Assembly: GCA_003993805.1 (NCBI GenBank)
Contig: RSEF01000003.1
Coordinates: 109,243,911-109,307,910 of the forward strand
Origin: Himantopus leucocephalus
Taxonomy: Eukaryota; Chordata; Aves; Charadriiformes; Recurvirostridae
Direction: 5' to 3'
DNA: 64,000 nucleotides
Below are positions 49,546 to 62,202 of the stretch, piece after piece. A model generated the notes under the pieces. That model was not told the origin of the DNA. It did no database searches and saw only the letters and a list, made by a program, of their open reading frames with translations. The position numbers and the translations under genes were made by a program. The stretch's first letter is position 1; each line of letters starts with the position of its first letter.

Positions 49546-51382
49546 ACTGTAGCTGGGTATGAATACTCCAAAAATTAAAGGGGCTCGATGAGTCTGGACC
49601 ACGGCACTCACAGCCATGCATTGCATCCCAGCCTGCTCCATCTGCTTGTGGTACTTTGAGAAGGCAAATCACCATTGCCACTGCAGCGCACGCTGCTGTG
49701 GGCAGCTGTAGCTATGCAGGTAACGAAACATCAGGTGTTTTTACAGGGTTCTGTGGTACGGAGAGACATTTGAGGGCTTGCTTAGTTACCAAATTAAATG
49801 CAGTTTTTATTATCACGTAGACATTAGTTGAGATTCCAGTCAGGTTTCTACTAATCATAGTCTGAACATTTCCAGTACCTTGGGATAGCAACTTTATTTT
49901 TCTTCAATGGGAGTAAATTTCCATCTTTTCATGTTTAATTAAGGCTCATAGGAATAGGCTATTTGCACCGACAAACCTATTGATTGCTGAATTGAGATGA
50001 CTTACCGCATGAGAATTAGCTAGATATCTTAATTTTATATTCAATCACAAACAAACATGGTTTGGAAGATAAAGTAATCAACATAAGGAAATTCAGACTG
50101 GAGGATATTTTTTCATTTTGCTGAAATACATATGAAACATTCTCAAAAGAGGTTGGTGTGAAATCCACCGTATGAAAAGTTGTGAAGTTTGGCTGTCTGG
50201 TTGGATGGATAGCCCAGAACTGAATACACAGCTTTAAGTAAACTCTCTCTTAGTCCAGACAAACAGCAATATAAGCAGAAGTGTAAACCAACATGACAGT
50301 TCACCTCAAAGTGAATAAGAAAGTAAATTGGGGATTATTTCTGTGTTAACAAAGCTGTTAAAAACAAAGGAATTAAAAATTCTTCAGTCATTAATTGAAA
50401 TAAGATTTTATATGGACCTTGTCAGCAGCTTTCAACAGAAGTATATTCAGTTACGAAGTTATTCCTAGATGCTTGTGTCCCCTTTCCTTTGGAAGGATAT
50501 ACCCTAGAATTTCTGTTTTCCCTTGCTAGGAAATTACCCAGCTGTATGCATACTCATGACTTTTCACTGCTTTCTTTGAAAGGCATTCGCGAATTTGCTC
50601 CTCCCTGCCAAACTGATCAGGCCGGGAGATGGTTAAAGCCCTGTTCCAAGATACGTGAGTTTTGGCTATGTGATTCCTGTCCCTAGTGCTAGTGCCAAAT
50701 ACACAAGAACTGATGAAAAAGAGCAGTCCTTGAATTTGCTTTCATGTTCGCAGGCTCCAGCTACCACTACTTCGTGTGTCCATGTTGACTAGATTTATGT
50801 CCCTCTTCTAAATACCTATTTGGCAACGGAAATACTTTTAATTGTGTTGGTGATTATTAATGTAGCATTTACAGTGCCTAATTTTATAGTATGTGTCAGT
50901 GCAGGTAATTATGTAATTAAACCGTGTAACTGAAATGATGAATTGTCTAAGAATGGACCAATTAAAACAAGAAATTGTGCTGTGAAGGCGTCACAGGACA
51001 CCACAGGTAAAGCCTGCGGATGGCTTCAGGAGACGTCCTCCCTCCCAGCACAGATCTGTTTTCACCAGAATAAACTTCAGCCAACTACTTTTCAGCCAGC
51101 TGCTAAACACGGGTAGCTGGAAGGTGACGCTCTTTGGATGTGGTCCTGGAGAAATGCAGATGTCCTCAGTTCCCTTCAGAGTCTCCCTACCCACACACAC
51201 ATGCCTTAGCCCTGGTGGGAGAGGAGGCAGTTGTTCCTCCCGCTAAATCACTGCTTCCCACTTTCCCTCTCACAGATGCTGGTGTCACTTTGGCAGGTCG
51301 GGTGCCATCCCCTGTACTCCATTAACACTCCTAACTTCATTCCGGCATAAAACACATCTCCTTTCCTCAGGGTCCAATTTCT

Positions 51383-51432
51383 CTGTTTCAGTATAAAGCA
51401 TCTTTTGCCTGTTTCAGTATAAAACATCTTTG
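51383..51432 (+). repeat. 26-bp tandem duplication at the CR1 left junction
   Basis: CTGTTTCAGTATAAAGCATC at 51383 recurs at 51409 with one change (AAGC to AAAC) and continues in both as TTT. The second copy ends where CR1 similarity begins. Confidence 0.8.
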
Positions 51433-51883
51433 AGGGCCACAAAGATGCTCAGAGGGCTGGAGCACATCTCCTATGAGGACACGCTGAGAGAGTTGGGGTT
51501 GTTCAGCCTGGAGAAGAGAAGGTTCTGGGGAGACCTTACTGCAGCCTTCCAGTACCTAAAGGGGGCCTACAGGAGAGCTTGAGAGGGACTTTTTACAGGG
51601 GCATGTAGTGATAGGAAGAGGGGGAATGGCTTCAGACTGGAAGAAGGTACATTTAGATTAGATATTAGGAAGAAATTTTTCACTTTCAGGGTGGTGAGGC
51701 ACTGGACCAGGTTGCCCAGAGAAGTTGTGGATGCTCCATCCCTGGAGGTGTTCAAGGCCAGGCTGGATGGGGCTTTGAGCAACGTGCTCTAGTGGGAGGT
51801 GTCCCTGCCCATGGCAGGGGGGTTGGAACTTGATGATCTTTAAGGTCCCTTCCAGCCTAAACCATTTTATGATTTCTATGATC
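51431..51883 (+). mobile_element. CR1 LINE, 5'-truncated, with terminal repeat
   Basis: The plus strand encodes the end of CR1 ORF2: [20 protein letters not shown], then [14 protein letters not shown], a premature stop after GAYRRA, then further matching parts (FRLDIRKKFFTFRVVRHW, LPREVVDAPSLEVFKARLDG). The 3' UTR with GGTCCCTTCCAGCCTAAACC follows, and the ATTTTATGATTTCTATGAT octamer-type end. At about 450 bp it is a typical truncated copy. It lies in the opposite orientation to the CR1 copies in intron 1. Confidence 0.93.
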
Positions 51884-52255
51884 TTCAGCACATTGAGTCT
51901 TTTACACGTGGGTTGGTAAACTTGGTATAAACATTATAGACACACGTTAAACATCTCTTGGTTTCTTGATTAGGACAAGTCACTTAGGTGGTAATCCACT
52001 GCTCTGAGTTCATAGTTGCTTAGTGGTGACCAAATTCCATAGTTTTGTATTCTTGAAGGAATACACTCATACCATCTCATGCATGTCTTAAGCCACAGAA
52101 AGGTACAGTTGAGCATCAGCTTCACAGTAATGGTACTGCCCACACAATTTTCTTCTTATCTCTTCTGTTGCTCATCTGTACAGAACAAGAGATGCCTTAA
52201 TACTTCCTTTAGGCAGTCTTAGTTCCCAATATTTGAACTGTTGTTCAAATTTGTG

Positions 52256-52282
52256 TTGTTTTTTGGTTTTTTTTTTTTTTTT
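52256..52282. repeat. T-rich homopolymer tract
   Basis: About 27 bases that are T apart from two G. Low-complexity sequence. Confidence 0.85.
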
Positions 52283-55200
52283 AAGAAAAGCAATACTTCA
52301 GGTAACGCTTGGCCTAAGAAAGGTAAATTTTCTGATGTCCAGTATATGGTGGTTCTTAAAAAGTCAGCAAAAAGACTGTGGTTAAAGTCTAGAACAGCTC
52401 TTTAAAGTTGTCCTGGTTTGAGGAAGCTTATCTAATGTCTTTTTTTCTTTTTTTGAGCTAGAAGAAATGCTGGTATATGAAAGAGGATTCTGAAAATGGG
52501 AGTTTATAATAGTAATAGTCATATTTAATTGTAAGGTCGCTATTTTCATCTTGGCTTGAAGAAGCAATTATTTATCTATCAATTAGTTACTGCTACAGTT
52601 AAATATGGTATATGACAAGGGAAGCCCAACAAATTAGTGGCCTTGTGTTAAAATTGCAAACTTCATGCCGCAAATTAGCCCCTATGGTGTATTAGTCTAT
52701 CCGCTCATTTATTTTTAAGATTCTTTTCCCCTGGAGTTTTTCTGTATGGCAGGAAAATTGTGTTTAATGGGCCTGATGTTATTTTCAGAGAGACATAAAT
52801 TCTGGGGTTATTCTAACGTATGGCCAAAAGTAGGAAGAATAAGGACAGTTTCTGCTTCCTGTATCTGTTTCCCTGGGGTATCTTTGAAACACAAAAAATC
52901 ATAAAAGAGAGAACATACTGTAAAACAACATGTAAGGAAACCCTATTTTCAGACTCAGAAAATTACGTTGCTTATATAGAAAATCGCCCACAGGTCCAGG
53001 GCAATAAAGCTGAGTTAAAAAATCATGCTAATAAAAGGTAAATGGCGGAAATAAGAAGTTGTCTTCATAATCAGCAGTTTCATTTAAAGTGATGTACCTC
53101 TTTGTTACCTCTCTGTAAGAATAATGACATTTTGCCAAAGCAATCAAATCTGTTTCCAAAGGTGGAATTTAACACATTCAGTATAAAAATTACATTAACA
53201 CGTAGCCAAATGTATTGAAGACTTTTGAAAATCATTAATTTGGCACACGAACTTCTAATAGGCATCCTATAGAAGTAGACTGTCAGTGGGAAATTAGCTC
53301 TTGAGCTCTATCCAGCGGGTGATTGTCAGTGTGAGATAAAAGGACTGCATTCTGGCTATCCAAGGGTGGAATTTTTCCTACACAAGCACAATAAATAGTT
53401 TTTTGCTAGCAATAAAGAGGCTGCCAGATCAACCTATCTGAATAAAAAGTATGTTGTGCTTTACACATGGGAAAAGTGCTCCAGGACAGTTAATCCCTGT
53501 GAAAACATTATCCCTGCGTTATCACCAATAGTATTTGCCTTCAGGCAGATTTCAGTTATTTGTTTCCATTTTCTATACATGTACCCAGGGTTCTTTATTT
53601 CCATGTGATTGTTCATCTCAATCGTTTTCTTTGCTCTCATCTATTCTGGGCTCATGCACATGCATTTTGCATATTGCCAGGACACTGTGGGCTATATTTA
53701 AGTTTCCAGATTCATAGAAATACTGTTCTACGTTCAATGCTATGAAAGCAAGTACGTAGTCCTAAGAGGGTCACTGATTTCTGTGGGATGGCCCGTGTCA
53801 CTACGAAGTACATCAGTGGGCAAGAACACTTTTTACCTTTTCTCCTTCCCTTTTATGTGGAGTAAATACCTGGAATGGTATAAAAATTCCATGGAAGTCC
53901 TGTATATGTGTGGGGTGAGTGAGTTCACGTAGCTCACTGGTTAAAGAAGTCTCTCCCAGGTTTTATTGCCAACACGTTGGTGTAATAGCTGGGTCAAGGC
54001 ACAGCTGAAGTCGTGTTACTGTGCAGACAAGAATGCATGTCTTGGAGCCAAAAGGACAACAAGGGAAAAAAAAATCTCTTTACAAGAAAAGCAATCCCTA
54101 GTTACTGTGTAGATCATTTTACTGTATAACAAAAGAGAGCCGTAACAGTGCACAAGTCACATGTGTAGTGAAGTGGAAGCATTATGGTGCAAGGTAAGAG
54201 TTTGACCAAAGTAAGAATAGTTCTTTAGTATAATCCATGATGGACTAAAACTGCACTTTTTGAATTGTTAAAACTCATATATTATATTAGGGCCTCAATT
54301 CTTGCCATCACTGGGTAAATTCACAGAATGCAATTTAAGAAGAAAGCAAAAGTTTTCTCCCCCAAGGAGCAAAGTGCCCTCCTTCTTCCTGGAGTGGGCC
54401 CGAAGATGCAACCTTGGCATCTCCAAGGTTCTGCGCAATCCTGACTGTCAGGCATGCAGAGTCTTGAGCTGCATCCTCATCTTTTTCTTTACCGTAATGT
54501 GCTTTGCTTTGCTTCTCAGCTAGCTCTGCTTTGTCTTTCCTAGGGCCCTGGCTAGTTGAATGGTGAAGCCTGATGCGATATGTGTACCTTTGATCTGTCC
54601 TTCTCCAGCTTTCGAATTTCTGCAACTCTACCTTGACTGCTGTGACTTCAATATAATGAGAAGCTTGCTGTTGGTTGTGCCCATTCAGCCGGTGGTGTGG
54701 GCTTGGTCATTTTATTTTAATTTGTTTCTCTCTTTACCCTAAGAAAAGGGCAGTCCAGCAGCAGAAAGCCAGTCCGACCCTTTATGCAAAGGAGGACTCT
54801 GTAGCTGAAAACTTAAAATATGAGTCTACGAGTTCTGGCAAGTTTCTACATAGCAAAGCAAAATGAGCGGGCATAGCTGAGTGTTTGTTATTCATTGTTA
54901 ATGGAGCTGAGAAGCACTTTAGGAAATGGAACTATCCAGAATCTTTTACTTGAATTAAAATGAAGTGTCTTCAGAAAGATTTTTTTAAATGCCTTCCTTT
55001 TAACCTTTGAACATATATTTTTCTAATTTAATATGTCAGAGGTTTGGGGATTTTTCTCTATCAATGTTTTATTTTAAAAATTGTTTTGACAGTAACGCCA
55101 GTTATATGAATGGTGGTGGTGTCAAACAGTAAAGGTTTGAGAAAAAAAAGGAAATTAAAAAGTGAAGAAATTGAGGCTGGATAAATGTCAACTTGTGGTA

Positions 55201-57204
55201 GACCTTGGAAGATATAAAATTAGATATATTTTAATAAAGGTTTTAAACCTTAAGACAGATGATGAAGAGAATGTTGGCGGGGGGACATTATCTAGACAAT
55301 TCATTCCATGTTTAATGTTACACACCTGCATTAAAATACGTGGTTCTGAGAACTGTACTGCAGTCTTTAAATAACGTTATAAATGAACAGAATGAATAGC
55401 CAGTGGTCCTGTTCAAATCCATGGGAGGTTTGACACCTTCTGTGGAACCAAGACTTGGCTTGCATTTTACCAATTTCTTGTTTTATAGCATACGATATAC
55501 TCTGCAAAAAATAACAGATGTCCTTAAAACTAATTTTTTGTGATGAGAATATGTTCACCTCTTTTCGTCTTTTGTATGGAAATTCCTTCTCTCTTCGTAA
55601 CTTCCACAAACAAATAATCCGTTGCCCAGCTCATCCTGAAAGGACAAATACCGTATCTGGAAGGGCACAAGAGAAGATGCTGAACAGGGCACTCCTGGGA
55701 ACTCCCATTCAAGCCATTGTGGGTTTTTTTCAGTTCATTGGCCAAACAAATCAGATTACCACATCTGTTTAGCCAGATGGTCTTTCTAGTGTCATGAGGC
55801 AAGTACAGTCAAAACGCTATCTCCAACTAGCACAAGGACTGTACTGGCAACTTGCTGCAGAAAAGGAGTTATGTTACGGAAAACCACTGTTGGTGGCATT
55901 TGATGGTGACTTCCTTTTCTGATAGGCAGATGAAATGAGCACCACGTCCAGCCATGGTTGGGGTATGCAGGTACTAGGTGACAACTTAGAAGACTAAGTA
56001 GTGCTCTGGTTGGTTTCTGGGTTGCAATCTGAGAACATTAATCTTCCTATTAATCTTCAATTAATCTTGGCCTGCCCTGCTTGATATTATCAGATCTTTT
56101 TACATATTTGTTTCATTTTCCAGCAGCTGTCAAGAAAACAGTATTGTGTGCATTTTGGGTTCATTAGACTACTTCTCCTCCTTCTCTTCTGCTGGATCCA
56201 CTGTACACACATACATACATAAGTACATGCTGTTGAGTCTATACTACATAATTTAAAAATCATAAGAAGAAAGAAATTATCACAACTGCTGTGCTTCCAG
56301 CTAAAAGAAACTACCTGAGAACCTTTTCCAAATTATCATTCGGTTGATTACAGCCTTACATGGAAGCTTCTCCCAAAGGCTGATCCAGCTGTGGTTAACT
56401 CCTAAGAATTCGCAGTGACTGGCTATTATGATGGAGCCAATTGAAAGTTCAAATGTTGTATGACACTTTTATATAGTTACTAAAATGGATTTTGTCCACG
56501 TAGACTTTGAAAATTCCAGTATTATAAGAGAAATATATGGGACTATGTTATTATTGGAGAGCAAAGGCATCTCCAATGGGCAAATCATCTCATTACAAGA
56601 TAGATGTATGAGAGAGATGGCAGAAACCATTCTCTGAAGGAACCTATCTACCTGTATCTAAAGGGTGCCAGTGAGCTGTTAGATGGCTAAAATTGGGAAG
56701 AGGAATCCAGACACTGGTGAGAGGTATTTGAGAGAAAAACAATTTTACGTAATAAATTAAAAATTAATCCTAGTTACAAGATATCACAGCGACTTAATAA
56801 TGTTGTTTGGAACATGTAAGAATTTTTTATATCAAGATGTGATAATGTTTTCTTAGCAAATAGTAAAAATCACAGAGGTAAGCTCCCTTCGCACACTTTT
56901 TTTTTAACTGTTGTTAAAATCAAGGGCACACTGTGGTCATTGGCAAGACTTTCTTCCCCCTTGGTGGAAGCAAGATCAAGTCCTGTGGCCTCAGATGGAC
57001 AAAGGGAAAACAGAAGCGGAGATACATGAAGAATAAGTGTGCTTTTAGGCACTTGTAAGCTCTTTCTTTGCTTAGCTTAGAGCACATTCATACTGAAAAA
57101 AAAAGGTTGTTTCTTACTTTTTATTAGTTTTATGGTAATTATAATAATTACTTTAAAAAGTCACAAGCCAGGAAATTTTAAATGAGACAGTATAATTATA
57201 ATAT

Positions 57205-57310
57205 ATAACTGTAATAATGCTTCCTTCCATTCCTCACTTGGGTATTGTGAGGCTTAATTAGTTAATGTTTGTACAGCAGTAAAATGCAAAACACCATAAA
57301 AGTATTAAGC
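57205..57310 (+). mobile_element. Possible L2/MIR-type SINE tail remnant
   Basis: GGGTATTGTGAGGCTTAATT, then GTTAATGTTTGTACAGCA, then ATGCAAAACACCATAAAAGTATTA. The order matches the 3' tail of old CORE-SINE/L2-type elements of amniotes (GTTGTGAGG..TTAAT..GTAAAGC..). Internal parts are not recognisable. Confidence 0.4.
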
Positions 57311-59174
57311 ATTTTTCCTGGTTCGGTTCTTCAGTGGAACTGATTATCTTTCACAAGATTCTTGAAGGGGGACAATTTAAAAAGATCTATATAAAACAAA
57401 CTGTATTTTATGTCCGTCTTGCTGGTAGTTGGAGTGGCAAATCAGTGTTTAATTGCATCAGTATTTCTCATGAACACGCTGACACTGTGACAATGGATTT
57501 GACCTAGAAATATTTGTTGATTATCATATTTCTGGGCCTTGCAACAAAATTGAAGTGTTCTCATGGGAGCCAGAGATACAGGTGATGGAAATGAATAGAG
57601 TGAGTGACACAAGCTGATAAACCATCATATTTAGAAGGGAGAAAAAATCACAAATAAATGGTGTTCAGTTGGAATAAATAAAACCTTTTGTCAAAGGTTC
57701 AAAACAGGAGAATCCGTTATTTCTTCCTTTCTGCTGAGCAGAGTTCAGTGGGAAAAAGTCCTCCTGCAATGTGTAAATCTGCAATATGTAAACAACAAAT
57801 GGAGTTACTGCTCAGGGAATGTGGCACTGTAGACTAAAATATGATGTTTTAAATTATATCTAGGTTGAAGGAGTCCCAAACAAGATCTGGGTATCAAAAG
57901 AACTCCTTTACAGACTGTAAGAATCAGTCTGGTTTAGAGGTGGAAATGGACTTAAGTTAATTTTCAGGAGACTGTTAGCACCTTTGGTGATAGTACTCAG
58001 AGCTTGTGAGTTAAAATCCAGGACGTTGTCCACTAGATCATCACTTATTTCGTCACCCTTGTGCCTGCCATTGAGCTTCAGCACAGGTGTAAGGGTTAGG
58101 ATTAATGCTGTCATCTGAAGGCTAGTTTGTCATTTAGGCTCCACTGGAGTCAATGAGAAGAGAGAGGCATTTCCAGAGGATTATTCATTTTGTCTGTGTT
58201 GTACAAAACCACCTTCATTTGTTTAATAGCTAATGGGCTGAAGGAGAGTTCGCAAAGGAATTAATCTGATCTTAAACATCTATTTTTGGAAGAAATTAAT
58301 GATACTGTGGAAATGCCATTCCCCATTCACTAGAAAGGCATTCTCAAGTTTCGTAGCTGTCTTTTAGACTTAGACAATTAACTTTTAGATGCCTAAGCTA
58401 AATTGCATCCTCCACGTGCAGGGAATTCAGCCAGAAGTCTGTAATGATGAGCGTGGGCACAGCCCTCCAGGATGTTACGTGCCAGCAATGCAGAAGATAT
58501 TAAGCACATGTAGGAAGGGACAGTCCTCATCATTGACCTGCGTCATGATCAAGTCCATTTGTTTCAGTTTGGAGACCATTTTAGGTTCCTTCTTGCTGAT
58601 GGTACCATAGAATTAAGAAGCTTCAGTTGTAATATGGACAAGTTGAGCATATGGACCTGTCAAATACAGATTAAACCAGGTATTTTTTTAAGCAGAGATG
58701 GAGTGCTAAGCAGTTGGGTTTGGATTCACATGGACGCATGGATCAGTGCTTTTAAAAATAACTTTTAATGAAAAAAATGGAGATAATATGAAATCCCAGT
58801 TCTATAGATAGCAAAAGTTTTGCAGTTGCCTTCTATGAATCCATTATTTCAGCCATTAAATGAAATGGAGTGTGGTCTGTTATACTGGTAATCATATGAT
58901 GGTTAAAATACTAGATTGATCAATACATAAAAACAATCATAATTAAATATTGACCCTTGTTTTTTTAACCTCAGTCTCTCTATTATTTAGGTTGTGTCAG
59001 GCTGGTTGGCTTTGAATTCGAGGCTCTATTTTGTTTGGAAAGAATTTTTCTAATCTAATATTGCCACTTACTCTGCTTCCAGCCGATTTATAAACATCCG
59101 CTTTTAGCAGGCAAGAGCTTTCCACTTTTGTAACCGCGAGAATTTCCATTATTGCATTTACATGTGTCTCAGCT

Positions 59175-59187
59175 GCTGCTAAGCAAC
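59175..59187 (-). promoter_or_regulatory. RFX X-box-like site
   Basis: On the minus strand the sequence reads GTTGCTTAGCAGC, one change from a symmetric RFX inverted repeat (GTTGC-N3-GCAAC). It sits in a non-repetitive stretch of intron 2. Motif evidence only. Confidence 0.25.
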
Positions 59188-61229
59188 AGGGCTGAGTTAC
59201 CTGCCAAAGCTTGGATTTAAATCCCAGGTCTGTAAAAAGGATGGATAGAAATATAGATGTGTAATATACTTAAAATAACAAGTGAAGAATGTGGTTTTGG
59301 AAAGATGTGGAAATGTGACAGTATAAGAGTAATACAATTCCATTCTAGTAACATGTAAATAAAGGTAATGTAATGTGTTAGGGAAAATTTTAGCAAGTCA
59401 ATCCATGTCTCATATTTATGTGATTTGTTCTTGAAAATAAAGTGGTGTCAGATTGTTTTTTGCTTTGCCAAATCTTACCACGAAGTGTTAGGTCTACATG
59501 CAATGCCAGCTAAAGGGAGCAAGGAGCAGGGAGAACATGAAGGAGAATTGAATGCATATATTATTCCTAAAGACCAAGTTTGATCCCTAGTATTTTGTAT
59601 CGTGGTTTTGCTTCTTCTTTTAAAGACAGATGTATTTATATTTGGATAAGAAATGAGTCAGTCTCAAGTGCTTTTCAAAGACTTGATTGACTTCCTTTTC
59701 TATTAATGTTTTTCTTCTTGATCTCATGCCTTTGTCTTGACAGGGTGGGAATGTTTCTAAGAAATGGTTTGGATGTTAGAAGTGCTGGTGCAGTTAACAG
59801 CATTAGCATTTAAGTCTAAGGGTGCATGATGAATGGTGATGTACCAACACAAGGCATAAAGATGGTCTTTACCCTGCAGACCTTATAGGCTGCATTTACG
59901 GAGGAGGTGGAGGATAGGGGCAATGGACCATGAGAATAAAAGTGAATAATGAAGCAATACCAAGAGCCCCAGAAGTCACAAGCCAGATGCCAGCTGACTG
60001 TTGTCAAGCATTGGGTAGCCAGAGACAGATTTCAAAAAGACATTTTGAACAGGAGGAAAATACACTGCAATTGGTGTGCATTGGAAGAATGCAATAATGC
60101 TGCTTGCTCCAAAACTGTAGATAGTTACAGGCAACATCACTGCTTGAAGTGAAGAGCTGGTCTACATTCGTGCCTTAGTACAGGGGAGAAAGAGGTGCCA
60201 CGGAGGCTGCGGGTCGAAGTGTCACGACAGGTAACTGAATTTTGCAGCAGGGCTGCAATGGTGTTAACAGTGGGAAGGTAAATTTTTGTAGGACAGAGAA
60301 CATCAATGAGCAAGTTCAAACTGTTTGGACAGAGAGAATGTCAGATTTTCATCATGTGCAACAGAAGCAGAAGTTCTTTGTTCTCCGCTGAAGTTTGTTC
60401 ATATTTTCCCTGCTTTTGAAAGAATTTTACAATTCTTAAGGCATTCCCTCCTTTAGAATAACACTACAAGCCAAGTAAAGCATTTAACTACCTTTATTAA
60501 AGCATTTAAGAGAAGTTTCCTACAAAATGGTTACTCTTTCCTGCACTTCAAGACACAGTCTGATGAGAATACAATATCATAAAATGTCATTTTAGTCAGG
60601 CAGTTTATGCAGTAAATTCCTAATACTTTATTTAGTTCCCTTGGTTTGCTTGGAAATGATGTGTATACATGTCATCCCTTAACACTAGAGTTGTAGGAAA
60701 CAAAGCATTTTCACACGTATTGCTTGTACTTTGGTACACACTGTTTTACTAACAAAACTGTTGAAATGAGGCAACAAAACTGTTGTGACATTTGGGGCAA
60801 AATATTTAGGCTGTGAAAAACAACGAAACAAAATACTATGCAGAAAAAATGATACTAACACATTTATGGCTATGGAAAACAAGAATAGAACAACTGAATT
60901 TGTAATATAATTTAAAAAATTTAGGACTAGTATATCTTTCTGTAATAAAACTGCACTGTATTTTTTAGAAGAAAAAAAATTGGCAAGTGACATGGAAAAA
61001 GTGACATACAAGAAATCAGATTAAAACAACGGCTCCGTCTATCTGAACACAGTTGTGTTTTTTCTTCAGCACTCAGGTAACTATGTCCAGTTTAGCTCAG
61101 TTTCCCCTGTCAGCATCACTAGTATGAAATCTGCAGTTTGTCCATTGGGATTTATGTATTTACGGACTGCTGGGGAAGAATCAACACCATGCATTCCTTC
61201 CTCACCTCTTAGCGATCTCCAGAGGGGTG

Positions 61230-61305
61230 GGCATGTGTGTAAAGGTAATCTGGTTGATACCGTTTACTTGACTTTCCAAAGAATTTGACAAAGCCCTTCA
61301 CCAAA
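61230..61305 (+). mobile_element. Fragment of L3/CR1-type reverse-transcriptase frame
   Basis: The reading VDTVYLTFQRI, then a stop and shift before AKPFTKW-like codons, resembles the LINE RT box VYLDFQKAFDKVPHQ. The DNA ACTTTCCAAAGAATTTGACA and AAGCCCTTCACCAAA supports this. It is very short and broken by an in-frame stop. Confidence 0.45.
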
Positions 61306-62097
61306 TGGGAAATGAGTGTCTCCTAGATTCCTCCACAGTTACAGAAAAGAGATAGGCTCCTCCCCAGGACCACCCAGAACAAGGATCTCATTTAAGCTCT
61401 CTGATTTGACCCCCATGTGAAACCTGTCACTCTCTGTTAACTCCAGAGGCCCTCTGGGAAGCAAGTACCCCTCGGATAACCCCAGCCTTTCCAACTCCTT
61501 TCTTTAATATCCATGCTGGGTCTTTAACTGGATTTTCTGGATTCCTGTATCTCACAATGCTTTATTATTTTTGTTGAATATAGTACGTTAATGCTGGTTT
61601 AAAGGGCAATGTATTCTCAGCCTTAACTGTCTTTTCTTCTGGGGATATATTTAAAGCTGTAAGGAGAAGCAATGGTTATCTCATTTGAAAGTCTTACTGC
61701 TAATCTCAGAGCAGTAATTGATATCTCACGGAGTATGGCTACCTTTTTCTTTTCTCATGCGTCTTACGATTAATAAAGGGGGATCTTATTACTCCTTGAA
61801 TAGCAGTGCCTGAAGGCGCCAACCTGAAGTGCGTGGAATAAAGAGATTGTGTCTTTGGCACCAGTGGAGAAAAGCCATGGGAAGAAAAATAAACCTCTAA
61901 ATAATTTGATTACTTCTCATGCCAGCACTTCCATTAAAGGTCTCACCTGGGCTCGTGTGTTTTAACTTAACTGAAACAATTTGAGCAAGTGTACCCAGGA
62001 AGAAGTTGAAATGCAAGATAAGGCTGGGACTAAATGGCATCACAGGCCACAAATAAAAGACTTGTAAGTAAAACAAAAACAAAAGAGCCAAAAAAGA
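61306..62097 (+). other. VSNL1: Intron 2 of VSNL1; no gene recognised
   Basis: About 800 bp with no recognised gene. The part just right of the LINE scrap may be further decayed LINE sequence, but I cannot align it. A minus-strand frame of 109 codons (61897-62226) runs into the CR1 tail and is not a gene. Confidence 0.45.
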
Positions 62098-62202
62098 CAT
62101 GTAGACGTGGTGCTTAGGGATGCGGTTTAGTAGTGGACTTGGCAGTGCTACGTTGGACTCGATGATCTCAAGGGTCTTTTCCAACCTAAAGGACTCCTCT
62201 AT
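62098..62202 (+). mobile_element. CR1 LINE 3' tail fragment
   Basis: GTGGTGCTTAGGGATGCGGT, then TAGTGGACTTGGCAGTGCTA and GGACTCGATGATCTCAAGGG, then CTTTTCCAACCTAAA. This is the 3' UTR of a common CR1 subfamily in sense orientation. The octamer end is reduced to GGACTCCTCTAT, followed by an A-run. Only about 105 bp remain. Confidence 0.85.

Larger units (their letters stand above)
40782..51430 (+). other. VSNL1: Intron 2 of VSNL1, 5' part; no further exon found
   Basis: I searched by eye for the next VILIP-1 residues (FFPYGDASKFAQ and the EF-hand 2 loop) and did not find them. A MIR-like remnant (49420-49545), an inverted repeat at 45152-45177 and small duplications at 44118-44147 are the only structures noted. 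Short frames have no family support. Confidence 0.6.
51884..61229 (+). other. VSNL1: Intron 2 of VSNL1; no gene recognised
   Basis: Mostly AT-rich unique-looking sequence. It holds a T-run at 52256-52282, an L2/MIR-type tail at 57205-57310 and an RFX-like site at 59175-59187. Short frames on both strands (for example 54335-54625, 55530-55802) show no domain. Confidence 0.5.
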
